DNA from: Sphingobacterium puteale
Lineage (GTDB): Bacteria; Bacteroidota; Bacteroidia; Sphingobacteriales; Sphingobacteriaceae
DNA length: 64,000 nt
Reading direction: 5' to 3'
Assembly (NCBI RefSeq): GCF_003627955.1
Contig: NZ_RBWS01000009.1
Span: 186,001-250,000, forward strand
Made by a program: the position numbers and the translations under genes. Shown piece after piece: positions 38,234 to 46,619 of this stretch. Below the pieces are notes generated by a model. That model ran no database searches, had not been told where the DNA came from, and saw only the letters and a list, made by a program, of their open reading frames with translations. How positions within the stretch are numbered: position 1 is the stretch's first letter; each line of letters begins with the position of its first letter.

Positions 38234-38563
38234 TTAATCGAGATCTTCGATGGTAGCATTGGGTGCATTTGATTTTACGGATTCAATTCCGTTTTCCATT
38301 CCATTTGCACTTTCGTACATTTCACTTGTTCCGATAACTTGACCATTGGTCGCTTTCAGATTGAAGTAATGTTTACCGTTTGTCGAAGTCTTTCTGTCAA
38401 ATTTATCATCGTCCTGCGCATTTCTTTTTACCGATTCAACGCCGTTTAAGCAATTTGCCTTAGTTTTATAGCCCTCACTACTCAGAATTACCTGACCATT
38501 TCCTGCTTTTAAATTAAACTGAAACTCACCATCTTTTCTTGTTTTCACTACAAATTTTCCCAT
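38234..38563 (-). CDS. YegP-like protein with two DUF1508 repeats
   Basis: 109 aa made of two tandem units of about 50 residues. Each has the pattern F-x-F-NLKA-NGQVI--SE-Y--------GI/VESVK-NA, at about residues 13-49 and 64-102. The domain is known from E. coli YegP; its function is unsettled. The protein has no signal sequence and is probably cytoplasmic. It is monocistronic. Confidence 0.9.
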   Translation of the reverse strand: MGKFVVKTRKDGEFQFNLKAGNGQVILSSEGYKTKANCLNGVESVKRNAQDDDKFDRKTSTNGKHYFNLKATNGQVIGTSEMYESANGMENGIESVKSNAPNATIEDLD

Positions 38564-38990
38564 TTTTTTCTATTATAAATTTTATGTGATAAATGCGATT
38601 CGTTATTATACTATTAAAGATAACGTATAAAATTATTTTTATTGTGAAACAATGATTAAATAATCGGCATAAAGTTATTAACATATTGAAATGGTAGACA
38701 AATGTTTACATCATCTGATCAATTTACTTGATTACTTATTAGCGAGGATCAACTCTTAATTTAGAGGTTGAATATCTGGCAAACTTTGCAGTATAGAAAT
38801 TTTCGAAAATAGCCGAGATTCTGACGAGTTCTTTTTTATACGTTTCCAAACCAATTTTATTCAACAATTAAAAGCAAGTTCCATGTTATCAATTCCTTTC
38901 TAAAAAACGAGAAAAGTGCTTATCCGTCAATATGGGGGTGATCAACTTCGTTTTTCCAATTCAAGCTACTTCTGTTAATCTATATTTTTT
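38564..38990. other. Gene-free AT-rich stretch at the edge of the accessory region
   Basis: About 430 bp with no ORF, hairpin or repeat that I could support. It marks the change from housekeeping-type genes to the AT-rich accessory region. Confidence 0.4.
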
Positions 38991-39308
38991 TTAGTATGTT
39001 TTACGATATCCATAAGTCTTTATATGTGTACATACTTTTTCAAATTCTTTTAAACTGCAATTTAACGCTAAATTCTTTTTGTTCTTGAATATAAAAATTA
39101 ATTTTCCATCGCTATATTCTAATTCGAGTTGGTTTATAGCCGCCATGCCTTTAAAAAAAGATCGACCACTAATATTGAAATTGATCTTTTCCGAAATAAA
39201 ATCAATAGAACCTATGGGGAGGCCTCCCGAGCTAATGTTAAGCCGAAGGTAGTTTTCGCTAATCACATCATGCGATGTAGTGGTCATATTTGCTGTTAGG
39301 TTTGCCAA
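38991..39308 (-). CDS. Hypothetical protein, 105 aa
   Basis: I do not recognise this family. The protein has no signal peptide or membrane segment. It reads as alternating beta strands (YLRLNISS, GSIDFISEKINFNIS, QLELEYSDGKLIFIFKNK), with one helix near the C-terminus. An alternative start is Met8 (MTTTSHDV). Its small size and AT-rich setting resemble the immunity-type genes further on, but that is only context. Confidence 0.5.
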   Translation of the reverse strand: MANLTANMTTTSHDVISENYLRLNISSGGLPIGSIDFISEKINFNISGRSFFKGMAAINQLELEYSDGKLIFIFKNKKNLALNCSLKEFEKVCTHIKTYGYRKTY

Positions 39309-39562
39309 AGCTCTCTTTTTTTACTACTCGTTTGGTTTCGCCTGCCGAAGGCAGCTTACGATGCAGAAAGGCATTTCCAGACTTTGTGTGTCTACCCTGA
39401 TAACGACTCTCATCTTCCGTCTTTGCATCATGTGATAGATTTATATCGTTCAATTATGCATTATTTTTATGAAACAAAGTAAAGTAAAATAAATGAGCTG
39501 CCAAAAAATAATACAGATGTGATATACATCTATTCTGTTAAGTTGGCGGGTCTATCGTCGAG
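39309..39562. other. Intergenic stretch before the ankyrin relic, no clear gene
   Basis: It contains one 61-codon minus-strand frame that overlaps the 105 aa gene and has no recognisable features. The sequence around 39345 is locally more GC-rich. Nothing else was supported. Confidence 0.35.
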
Positions 39563-39644
39563 CCAGTTATTAGCAACTACTCCTTAACCTAACACCAGAT
39601 TTGCTTGACAAACCGAATTATAAAAGATAACAAGCTACCGCCAA
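39563..39644 (+). pseudogene. 3' end relic of a second ankyrin-type gene
   Basis: The frame ending at 39619 reads LLNLTPDLLDKPNYKR then stop, matching the end of the intact ankyrin gene, ILNPIPILLEEPNYKR. The DNA from 39611 to 39644 matches 41800-41833 at 32 of 34 positions and continues past the stop codon. Further upstream, LAT and CQL-like codons align only with gaps, and an in-frame TAG appears. It is the last piece of a deleted paralogue. Confidence 0.75.
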
Positions 39645-39846
39645 TAAGGATTCTGCATCAGAGGTGGGCTAAGTGCAAAATACGTTTTTTACGAATCATA
39701 AACGAAACCCAGTGAATTGTAAATGGTTTGCCCTTGATACACAAAATATCTTAATTTTAAGATTTAGCAAACAACAGTAAATAATTAAAAAGACAAAGTT
39801 GCGCCAATCTTCGAGTAACTGCAACTTTGAAAAACCGCTAAAACAA

Positions 39847-40569
39847 ATGAATTGGAATAATTATTTATTAGAACAGAAAAGCCCAGTTGCCAACTATGCA
39901 CATCTGGGCGTTTTCAAAGGGGCTGTGAACGGAATTTTTGACTTATCTACAATTCCTACTGGCACAAAGATTTTGGAAATGTCAACACCCTTAAAAAAGT
40001 TCAAATTGACTTATACAAACCTTTCTTCGTTAAATGGAAATAAAAATATTGAAGCAATAATATTAGGAGAAATTGACGATGAGCGAGTTGGTGTATTTTC
40101 GACATTACCAAATCTAAAATATCTTCATATAAGCATAAACAAACAAAATGAAATACCAGACTTAACGCCTTTGAAAAATCTGGAGGTGCTAATTCTTTCC
40201 AGTATCAAGAAAGTAGATAATATCAATTATCTTAGTGGTTTAGTCAATCTTAAAACTCTGTATATCCACGAGATAAATAATATGTATGATTTAGAACCAT
40301 TATCTTCTCTTGTGAACTTAGAAGAACTTTATTTAGACCACGGAAAAATGAGCGGAACAGGACAATCCGTCAAAAGTATGGAGCCAATATCGAAACTAAC
40401 CAATCTGAAATATCTTGCTTTTATACTAAATGTAGAAACGAAGAGTTACGACATCAGCGCTTTATGTTCACTTAAAAAATTGCAAAAACTGCGTATTTTA
40501 CCAAGATATTTGGAAAATGGAAATAAAGAAAAGCTTTTAAATGAACTACCATTATTATCTGAATTATAA
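39847..40569 (+). CDS. Leucine-rich repeat protein, possible immunity protein
   Basis: 240 aa from the ATG at 39847 (MNWNNYLLEQ); the frame opens earlier only by a TTG. The N-terminal ~60 aa form a cap, followed by about six irregular LRR units of the SDS22-like type, such as LPNLKYLHIS, LKNLEVLILSS, LVNLKTLYIHE and LVNLEELYLDH. No signal peptide or transmembrane segment is present. LRR proteins of this size occur as immunity partners of polymorphic toxins, but no toxin gene is next to it. After the stop the same frame stays open for 54 more codons. Confidence 0.75.
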   Translation: MNWNNYLLEQKSPVANYAHLGVFKGAVNGIFDLSTIPTGTKILEMSTPLKKFKLTYTNLSSLNGNKNIEAIILGEIDDERVGVFSTLPNLKYLHISINKQNEIPDLTPLKNLEVLILSSIKKVDNINYLSGLVNLKTLYIHEINNMYDLEPLSSLVNLEELYLDHGKMSGTGQSVKSMEPISKLTNLKYLAFILNVETKSYDISALCSLKKLQKLRILPRYLENGNKEKLLNELPLLSEL

Positions 40570-40734
40570 AAAATTGAGAAATCTACTGCTGGTAATAAAA
40601 AATTTGCAGTAGGGGGTGAAACTTCAAAGTTCGACAGTAGTTTTTCAATTGAACTTGAGAAATTTTATCGGCTTGTGTGCTTTGATTTTGAGCCGGAGAA
40701 GAGAGCCCCAGAGCGTTTTAATCAATTTTACTGA
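40570..40734 (+). other. Open in-frame extension after the LRR stop codon
   Basis: Directly after the TAA at 40567-40569 the same frame continues for 54 codons (KIEKSTAGNKKFAVGG...) to a TGA at 40732-40734, with protein-like composition. It may be a former C-terminal part cut off by a nonsense change, a gene remnant or chance. It also shares a 16-bp block (TTTTTCAATTGAACTT) with 41905-41920. Confidence 0.3.
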
Positions 40735-40757
40735 ACCCCAAAATCAAGAGAAACAAA

Positions 40758-41819
40758 ATGGCTAAAAAGAAAAAAACACTTCCAAAAAATTTTGACGGAT
40801 TAATTAACGAAAATAATATAGACAATCTCAAAAAGGTATTTGATACCTGTGAATTAGATGCACGAGGCGGTTATGGAAAAGCAACTGCTCTTAGTTTCTT
40901 CAATATTCCTGACGAGCTAGTTCGTTGGCTGGTAGAAAACGGAGCCGACATTGAGGCTGTCGATTATTACGAACGTACGGCACTGCATCAACACGCAATG
41001 GCCCGAAGTGGAAAGGTTACGATACTTTTAGAACTTGGGGCAAATATCAATGCAGTTGATAAGTATGGAGACACACCTTTGCATTTTGCAGCAGGAAGTA
41101 GTTTTAATATTACTTCGGTAAAAAAATTAATTGAATACGGCGCGGATACAAATGTTCTGAATGCAAATGGAGAGACACCCCTTGAAAAAGCTCTGAACCG
41201 TGCCAATAATATCGATATCGTAAATTTAGTAGAAATATCGAGTATCCTACTGAAAAACGCGGCGATAACTCCAAAAATGCGAGATAACATTACCCGTATC
41301 GGAGAAAATTTTGAGTTTCATCGTGAAAATTTCAACAAAGATTATCTGCAAGAAACTGACGAAGCGCTAAGCAAACTTTACGAAATATATAATGTTCCAC
41401 CGGTAAGAAAACGCATTATGCACGATAGCGTATCGCCAATTGTTTTAAGTGGAACAACCTGGCAAACACAATTTGAAGAATTGTGGGAACTTTTAATTCC
41501 ATCAAAAGGATCTGCAAAAACAGTGCAAGGAGAAGTTGTGCGAATTGCAGGAAAAGTAAGAGATGAAATATACAGAAACGGTGGCGGGAACTGGAATCTT
41601 TATTTCAAAAAAATGTTGGACGCATTTCTTGCGCATTTAGCTTCGAATAACGCTTTGTCAGTTGATGAACTAGAAAAACTAACTTCACTTGTACAAAGCA
41701 TTCGCAAAAATGGAGATGCAGAAACGGACGAACTTAATTATTTATGCCAGCTAGCAACAAAATGGGTAATCCTTAATCCGATACCGATTTTACTTGAAGA
41801 ACCGAATTATAAAAGATAA
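40758..41819 (+). CDS. Ankyrin-repeat protein with helical C-terminal domain
   Basis: 353 aa. Residues about 35-150 hold three to four ankyrin repeats (RWLVENGADIEAVDYYERTALH, LLELGANINAVDKYGDTPLHFA, KLIEYGADTNVLNANGETPLEKA). The C-terminal ~180 aa form an all-helical domain with WQTQFEELWELLIPSKG and GEVVRIAGKVRDEIYRNGGGNW, a module I have no name for. No signal peptide is present. Ankyrin proteins are known immunity partners in polymorphic toxin loci; here this is only inferred. The start ATG is followed by a lysine tract. A relic of a paralogue lies at 39.6 kb. Confidence 0.82.
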   Translation: MAKKKKTLPKNFDGLINENNIDNLKKVFDTCELDARGGYGKATALSFFNIPDELVRWLVENGADIEAVDYYERTALHQHAMARSGKVTILLELGANINAVDKYGDTPLHFAAGSSFNITSVKKLIEYGADTNVLNANGETPLEKALNRANNIDIVNLVEISSILLKNAAITPKMRDNITRIGENFEFHRENFNKDYLQETDEALSKLYEIYNVPPVRKRIMHDSVSPIVLSGTTWQTQFEELWELLIPSKGSAKTVQGEVVRIAGKVRDEIYRNGGGNWNLYFKKMLDAFLAHLASNNALSVDELEKLTSLVQSIRKNGDAETDELNYLCQLATKWVILNPIPILLEEPNYKR

Positions 41820-41833
41820 AAAACTACCGCCAA
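41800..41833 (+). repeat. Direct repeat shared with the ankyrin relic
   Basis: 34 bp spanning the stop codon of the ankyrin gene, 32 of 34 identical to 39611-39644. It marks two gene copies in tandem. Confidence 0.8.
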
Positions 41834-41935
41834 AAGTGGGGCCTTCCGTGAGGGCCGCAACGTTTGAGTCAGGTGGGATGATGTATAAAATTTGGGACGC
41901 TAATTTTTTCAATTGAACTTTTGTACAAAAAAAGA

Positions 41936-42955
41936 ATGGAAGCAACTAAATATCTTTCTATAATTAATTATTCGGAATGGGAAAAATTATGCAAATCCTA
42001 TTCAGAAACACACGCCTGCAACGCTATTGGTAAGGATGGAATTTTTTATTTTCGATTAAATGACAATAGCGATAAACCTTTACAAAGTTTAGACAAAATA
42101 TTGTTCGCAAAGCGCCCCGATGTAAAGCTCATTATCTTACCTTTTCAAGACCCTAAAAAATCCAATAAATATCATGCATATACCAAACAAGATTTTGAAA
42201 CATTATCGCAACTGACAAATGTGAGGAAACTAGGTCTTTCGATTGCGGCTCAACAAAGTTTCACCGAATTTTCTAGGATTGAGTTGGTAACAGAGTTGTA
42301 CATTTATGTGGATGTAAGATCTGATCTTCGTTTAGTGGAAAAGTTTCCCAATATAAATTACCTCCATTTGCAAGGGAAATTCACCGAAATAGTTTCATTA
42401 TGTGGGCTAAAAAATTTAAAAGGATTGAGCATATCCGATTTTCAACAAATTGATTTTTCCGTCTTACATGGCATTTCTTTAAAAGTATTAGTTGTTAGTG
42501 ATTGTCAGGCAAGCGAAAATTTTCCGGTGTTATTATCTAACGGTGTAGAGTATCTGCAACTTTCTGGAATTAAAAAAGTTCAAAACATTGATTTTATTTC
42601 AAATGCGACGGGATTAAAAAAGTTATATTTAGATGAATTCGCATTAACGGCGTTACCTGATTTTAGTAAAAATAAAAAATTAAGGGTATTACAAATCAAC
42701 GCAATGCACAAACTAAACGAAATCGAAACACTTATTAGTTCAAATATCGAATATTTATTTGTCTTGCTAAGCGCAGATAAAGTGCCCGCAAAAGTTTTTT
42801 CCGAAGTTCTAGCAAAAATCAAAACGCTAAAAAAAGCCCAAATGCGATTAATGGACAGACACGATAAACGTTATAAGATAATAAAAAAACAATTAGAAAA
42901 TGCTGGAAAAAGCGGCTTGCTTGCTGAGGATATCAATTTTTTTGAAACATCTTAA
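41936..42955 (+). CDS. Second leucine-rich repeat protein, possible immunity protein
   Basis: 339 aa from the ATG at 41936 (MEATKYLSI); an in-frame TTG at 41921 is less likely. After an N-terminal cap with a SEWEKLCKSY helix, LRR-like units follow with motifs such as LTNVRKLGLSI, FPNINYLHLQG, LKNLKGLSISD, VEYLQLSGIKK and ATGLKKLYLDE. The C-terminus is a basic helix. It resembles the LRR proteins at 39.8 and 49.8 kb in layout but is not a close copy. No toxin is adjacent. Confidence 0.75.
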   Translation: MEATKYLSIINYSEWEKLCKSYSETHACNAIGKDGIFYFRLNDNSDKPLQSLDKILFAKRPDVKLIILPFQDPKKSNKYHAYTKQDFETLSQLTNVRKLGLSIAAQQSFTEFSRIELVTELYIYVDVRSDLRLVEKFPNINYLHLQGKFTEIVSLCGLKNLKGLSISDFQQIDFSVLHGISLKVLVVSDCQASENFPVLLSNGVEYLQLSGIKKVQNIDFISNATGLKKLYLDEFALTALPDFSKNKKLRVLQINAMHKLNEIETLISSNIEYLFVLLSADKVPAKVFSEVLAKIKTLKKAQMRLMDRHDKRYKIIKKQLENAGKSGLLAEDINFFETS

Positions 42956-43105
42956 ACCGAATAAGTTTTTTTATTAATCTCTTTCAAGAACAAAGGCATT
43001 ATAAAATTAAAGACAACGGTAGCGTTCAAACCCGTGCAGTATTGAAGTCGTAGTTCTTACAGAATCAGAAACATCGTAACCGTAAAATTAAGGAAGCGGC
43101 ATCTC

Positions 43106-43885
43106 TCATTTAATTTTAAATTCAGTTGGTCTCATATTGGTCAGTTGATGAAAATTGTTACTAAATGCCGATACATTCGAATATCCGATTTCATAGGCTA
43201 TCTCCGTCATATTCAAATCCGTATCTTTAATCAATTCCATCGCTCTGATAATACGAAGCATTTTTAAGTATTGAACAAAAGTGATGCGCAGTTTAGTTTG
43301 AAATAATCTGGTCAAGCTTCTCACACTCATCCCCGATTGTAGAGCAACAGTGTCTAAGCTTAGATCTTCATTTAACCGATTTCTAAAACTGTCGATTATA
43401 GCATTAAGCCGTTGATCGTCTGTTGTAGGAAGTTGAATGGAAAATTTTTTTAGATTTTCTTTTGATAATACGCCTTTCAGCGTAGTTAAAAACTCAAATT
43501 CCCATGAACCTTTAAAATAATCACCTTGCCATTTATCACTAAATGAGAGCATTTCTGCCAAAAGCTTGCTCACTGGATAAATACCCAGTTCACCATAAAA
43601 ACTGTCTGCCTTTTCGTCTGGAAAGTAAATATTGATGATGTACAAATCCTGTGTATTAAACATCAGGTTGTGCGGGTAGTTTTTGGGTATCCATATATAA
43701 TGATTAGCCGGAATATACAGATCCTTTTCGTCTGTTTGTAGGTAAGCAATTCCTCCATAAACCAATAACAACTGAGCTTTATCGTGCTGATGAGCTGGCA
43801 AACGCTGTTCCGTCTGTTGTCGCATTACAAGGATGGAATCGAAATTTTGATCTACAATTTGTATTAATTGGCTAAGAATTTCCAT
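43106..43885 (-). CDS. AraC family regulator of the efflux cassette
   Basis: 259 aa with an N-terminal cupin domain (LPAHQHDKAQLLLVYGG, IPANHYIWIPKNYPHNL) of the AraC_N type and a C-terminal double HTH (LSLDTVALQSGMSVRSLTRLFQ and MTEIAYEIGYSNVSAFSNNFHQL). It is transcribed divergently from the small ORF and tripartite efflux genes starting at 43978, so it very probably controls them. Confidence 0.9.
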   Translation of the reverse strand: MEILSQLIQIVDQNFDSILVMRQQTEQRLPAHQHDKAQLLLVYGGIAYLQTDEKDLYIPANHYIWIPKNYPHNLMFNTQDLYIINIYFPDEKADSFYGELGIYPVSKLLAEMLSFSDKWQGDYFKGSWEFEFLTTLKGVLSKENLKKFSIQLPTTDDQRLNAIIDSFRNRLNEDLSLDTVALQSGMSVRSLTRLFQTKLRITFVQYLKMLRIIRAMELIKDTDLNMTEIAYEIGYSNVSAFSNNFHQLTNMRPTEFKIK

Positions 43886-43890
43886 GTGGC

Positions 43891-43898
43891 CAAATATA
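43891..43898 (-). promoter_or_regulatory. -7 box almost touching the AraC start (minus strand)
   Basis: CAAATATA reads TATATTTG on the minus strand, fitting TAnnTTTG, and is 5 bp upstream of the ATG at 43885. As with the AraC gene at 33.7 kb, this points to a leaderless or near-leaderless message. Confidence 0.4.
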
Positions 43899-43944
43899 GC
43901 AAATATTAGGCTATTTATATAAAAGCATAGAATGACGTGCTTAA

Positions 43945-43952
43945 TAATTTTG
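43945..43952 (+). promoter_or_regulatory. -7 box of the efflux cassette
   Basis: TAATTTTG fits TAnnTTTG and lies 25 bp before the ATG of the 80 aa ORF at 43978, the first gene of the efflux cassette. Confidence 0.5.
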
Positions 43953-43977
43953 CTGTGTTAATACTAGTAGAATCGTT

Positions 43978-44220
43978 ATGAAACGTAAAATCATAAAACC
44001 TGACAAAGATTTTGAACTTGCAATGCAAGCTAAAAAATCAGAACATCAATTCCTTCGCTCAGACGAAGAAATTGATAAAGCAAACATCTACTGGCTGGCT
44101 TGCGCCTATGCTAGTCCCTTTATTCCAATGATAGATTTAAGCTTTGTTTTAGATGAGCTGAAAAAGATGCTAAAGCAATGGTTAGCAAAGAAAAAGAAAG
44201 ATATCATCATTTATAAATAG
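43978..44220 (+). CDS. Small hypothetical protein leading the efflux operon
   Basis: 80 aa, very lysine-rich at both ends (MKRKIIKPDKDFE and AKKKKDIIIYK), with one hydrophobic stretch, YWLACAYASPFIPMIDLSFVL. It could be a short membrane-associated peptide. I do not recognise a family. It sits 7 bp before the TolC-like gene and just after a good -7 box, so it is probably translated as the first gene of the operon. Confidence 0.6.
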   Translation: MKRKIIKPDKDFELAMQAKKSEHQFLRSDEEIDKANIYWLACAYASPFIPMIDLSFVLDELKKMLKQWLAKKKKDIIIYK

Positions 44221-44227
44221 AAAGCTG

Positions 44228-45562
44228 ATGCAACGATATAAAACAACTCGGATTTTGAGCATACTTTTGCTATTATTTCCCTATTCGATCCATGCCCAGT
44301 ATACTGAAAAAGCCGAGCCCCTAAGTTTGGAAGAAATTTGGAAGGTCGCGGAAATGAACAACCGTCAACTGAAACTCTCTGACCTAAATCATCAGCAGAG
44401 TAAAATAGAAATATTGGAAGCCAAAGACCATTTGTTACCGGAACTTTCGGTAGGTGGAGACGTAAAACTCAATTCCAAATTTCTGATTTACGACAATGGA
44501 TTATTCTCTTCTCCACAGGATGTACCCGTAAAAGGTTATGGGTACGGAGTAGGTTACAACTTGAACATTAATCTTTATAATGGTGGTAAAGACAAAAGAA
44601 ACATCGACATGAAGAGGGAAGAAGAGAAGCGAAAACAATATGAAGCGGATCTGCAAAAGCATAGTGTAAAATATAATACCGCAGTTGCCTATTTTGATTT
44701 ATACAAACTTTTGCATTTCTATGACTTTCTTCATGCAGAGATTGATGCAGAAAAAAAGCAATTGAATTTGATAGAAAGTCTTCATAAAAACGGTACCGTA
44801 CTAAAGAGTGATGTACTGAGAACCTCCATGAAATTGTCTCAGCTGGAACTTAGTCTTTCTGATGTGACAAAAAAGATCGAAATCGCCAAACAACATCTCA
44901 ATATACTGATGGGACGTGAAATTGATACAGAGCTAGCAATCAAATATCGAGATATAATTGAATTAAACGCTATCACAGACGGTGACTACAATGATTATAT
45001 AGACATTGTTTTTAACAAATCTCCAGCGTATAAAATGGTCAATAGTGATATCAAATGGAGCGAACTGAATGTAAAACAAATGAAAGCTACACGATTGCCC
45101 AAAGTTTCTTTGTACGCTAACTACAACTACAATTATCCGCAGATTTCCTTTTATCCGTATTCAAATGACTTATGGGGATTTGGTCAGACAGGAATTAAAT
45201 TACAGTATTCTATAGATAATTTGTACAAAAGCAAACATACAATTGCTCATGCTCAAGTTGTCAGCAGTCAGGCTAAGGAAAAAGCAGAAATGAAGAAAGA
45301 CGAAATCGCTCTTCAGGTAAAAGAAGCTTATTTACAGCAACAACAGGCTTTGGAGAGCGTAGAAACGGCAGAGAAAAATATCATTAGAACCACTGAAACC
45401 GTCCGTGTTATCAGAAGCAGCTACTTAAACCAGGAATCGTTACTGACCGATCTTTTGGAAGCAGAAAATGCTTTATTGGAAGCAAAATTCAATCTGACAA
45501 CAGCACAAACAAATATAAGAATAGCTCATGTCAGATTATTGGCAATCGTAGGAATTCTTTAA
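44228..45562 (+). CDS. TolC family outer membrane efflux protein
   Basis: 444 aa, with a signal peptide (SILLLLFPYSIHAQ). Two OEP repeats form the barrel and long periplasmic helices: an early LSLEEIWKVAEMNNRQLKLSDL, a glycine-rich barrel strand at GYGYGVGYNLNINLYNGGK, and a second helical hairpin ending with LLTDLLEAENALLEAKFNL. It lacks a lipobox Cys, unlike the outer membrane factor at 3.8 kb. It is the channel of an EmrAB-type tripartite pump encoded by the next two genes. Confidence 0.9.
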   Translation: MQRYKTTRILSILLLLFPYSIHAQYTEKAEPLSLEEIWKVAEMNNRQLKLSDLNHQQSKIEILEAKDHLLPELSVGGDVKLNSKFLIYDNGLFSSPQDVPVKGYGYGVGYNLNINLYNGGKDKRNIDMKREEEKRKQYEADLQKHSVKYNTAVAYFDLYKLLHFYDFLHAEIDAEKKQLNLIESLHKNGTVLKSDVLRTSMKLSQLELSLSDVTKKIEIAKQHLNILMGREIDTELAIKYRDIIELNAITDGDYNDYIDIVFNKSPAYKMVNSDIKWSELNVKQMKATRLPKVSLYANYNYNYPQISFYPYSNDLWGFGQTGIKLQYSIDNLYKSKHTIAHAQVVSSQAKEKAEMKKDEIALQVKEAYLQQQQALESVETAEKNIIRTTETVRVIRSSYLNQESLLTDLLEAENALLEAKFNLTTAQTNIRIAHVRLLAIVGIL

Positions 45563-45572
45563 TACAAATATT

Positions 45573-46619
45573 ATGAATAAAAATAAAACAGATAAAATTA
45601 TTGTATGCCTCACCAATTGGTTGGGAATCGCATTATTCGTAGGAATCATTATTTGGGGAACAGCCTATTTCTTAAGAGGATATCGCTACGAACACACTAA
45701 TGATGCACAGGTAGACGCTTACTTGTCACCCATAAACGCAAAAGTAGGTGGCTATATCAGCAAAATATATTTCAATGACAATCAGCTGGTAAAAAAAGGT
45801 GATACACTAGTTGTCATTGAATTGGACGAATATGGACTGAAAAAAGAAGCTGCTTCAGCAGAAGTTTTGAGTTCAAAAGCCAAATTGCCCATATTGGCTG
45901 CAAACGAGGAAACGCAACTTAAAAGTATTGAAGTCATAAAAGCACAATTGGCAGGTGCTGCCGTGAGATTGAATCAGCAGCAAAAAGAGTTTGACCGCTA
46001 TAAAAATCTACTGGCGGATGAATCTACCACACAACAAAAATTCGATAATATAAGTGCTTCATTATCTATTGCAAAGTCAGATTACGATCAAGCTAAAGCT
46101 TCTTTACAAGTAGCTGAATCTAAACTTAATGATTTTAGAGCGCAACATAATGTTATACAGGCAGAGATAAAAATTAAAGAAACACTTCTTCAGCGGCAGG
46201 AACTGGACATTCGATATACGGTTATCACTGCGCCTTTTGACGGACAAATTGGTAAAAAGACCATTCAGGAAGGCCAGCTGATACAAGCTGGGCAGACATT
46301 GGCTTTTTTGGTGAACAAGGCCGAGAAAAAATGGGTGATTGCAAATTTTAAAGAAACACAGGCCGGTAATTTAAAGATCGGGCAAGCGGTAACCATTGAG
46401 GTTGATGCGTTCCCGAATGAAAAATTCACTGGTACTATTGAATCACTTTCCCCAACCACAGGTTCACGGTATTCATTGCTACCTCCAGATAATGCTACAG
46501 GTAATTTTGTCAAAATCATCCAGCGTATTCCTGTAAGAATTAAACTTACCGATACGCCTGAAAAATTAGCGAACCTCTCTGCCGGAATGAATGCCAATGT
46601 TTACATTTTAAAAGATTAA
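45573..46619 (+). CDS. HlyD/EmrA family membrane fusion protein
   Basis: 348 aa with one N-terminal transmembrane helix (LGIALFVGIIIWGTAYFL). It is followed by the YEHTNDAQVDAYLSPINAKVGGYI segment that is nearly invariant in EmrA-type adaptors, a long coiled coil (about 95-200) and the returning YTVITAPFDGQIGKKTIQEGQLIQAGQ lipoyl half. It links the MFS pump to the TolC-like channel. The stop overlaps the next start by one base. Confidence 0.94.
   Translation: MNKNKTDKIIVCLTNWLGIALFVGIIIWGTAYFLRGYRYEHTNDAQVDAYLSPINAKVGGYISKIYFNDNQLVKKGDTLVVIELDEYGLKKEAASAEVLSSKAKLPILAANEETQLKSIEVIKAQLAGAAVRLNQQQKEFDRYKNLLADESTTQQKFDNISASLSIAKSDYDQAKASLQVAESKLNDFRAQHNVIQAEIKIKETLLQRQELDIRYTVITAPFDGQIGKKTIQEGQLIQAGQTLAFLVNKAEKKWVIANFKETQAGNLKIGQAVTIEVDAFPNEKFTGTIESLSPTTGSRYSLLPPDNATGNFVKIIQRIPVRIKLTDTPEKLANLSAGMNANVYILKD

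Noticed and set aside
39268..39453. 61-codon minus-strand frame overlapping the 105 aa gene
   Set aside because: No recognisable features, overlaps a better candidate and ends inside it.
42990..43070. Short frame ending KDNGSVQTRAVLKS after the second LRR gene
   Set aside because: Too short and lacking any parent copy in the window to call a relic.
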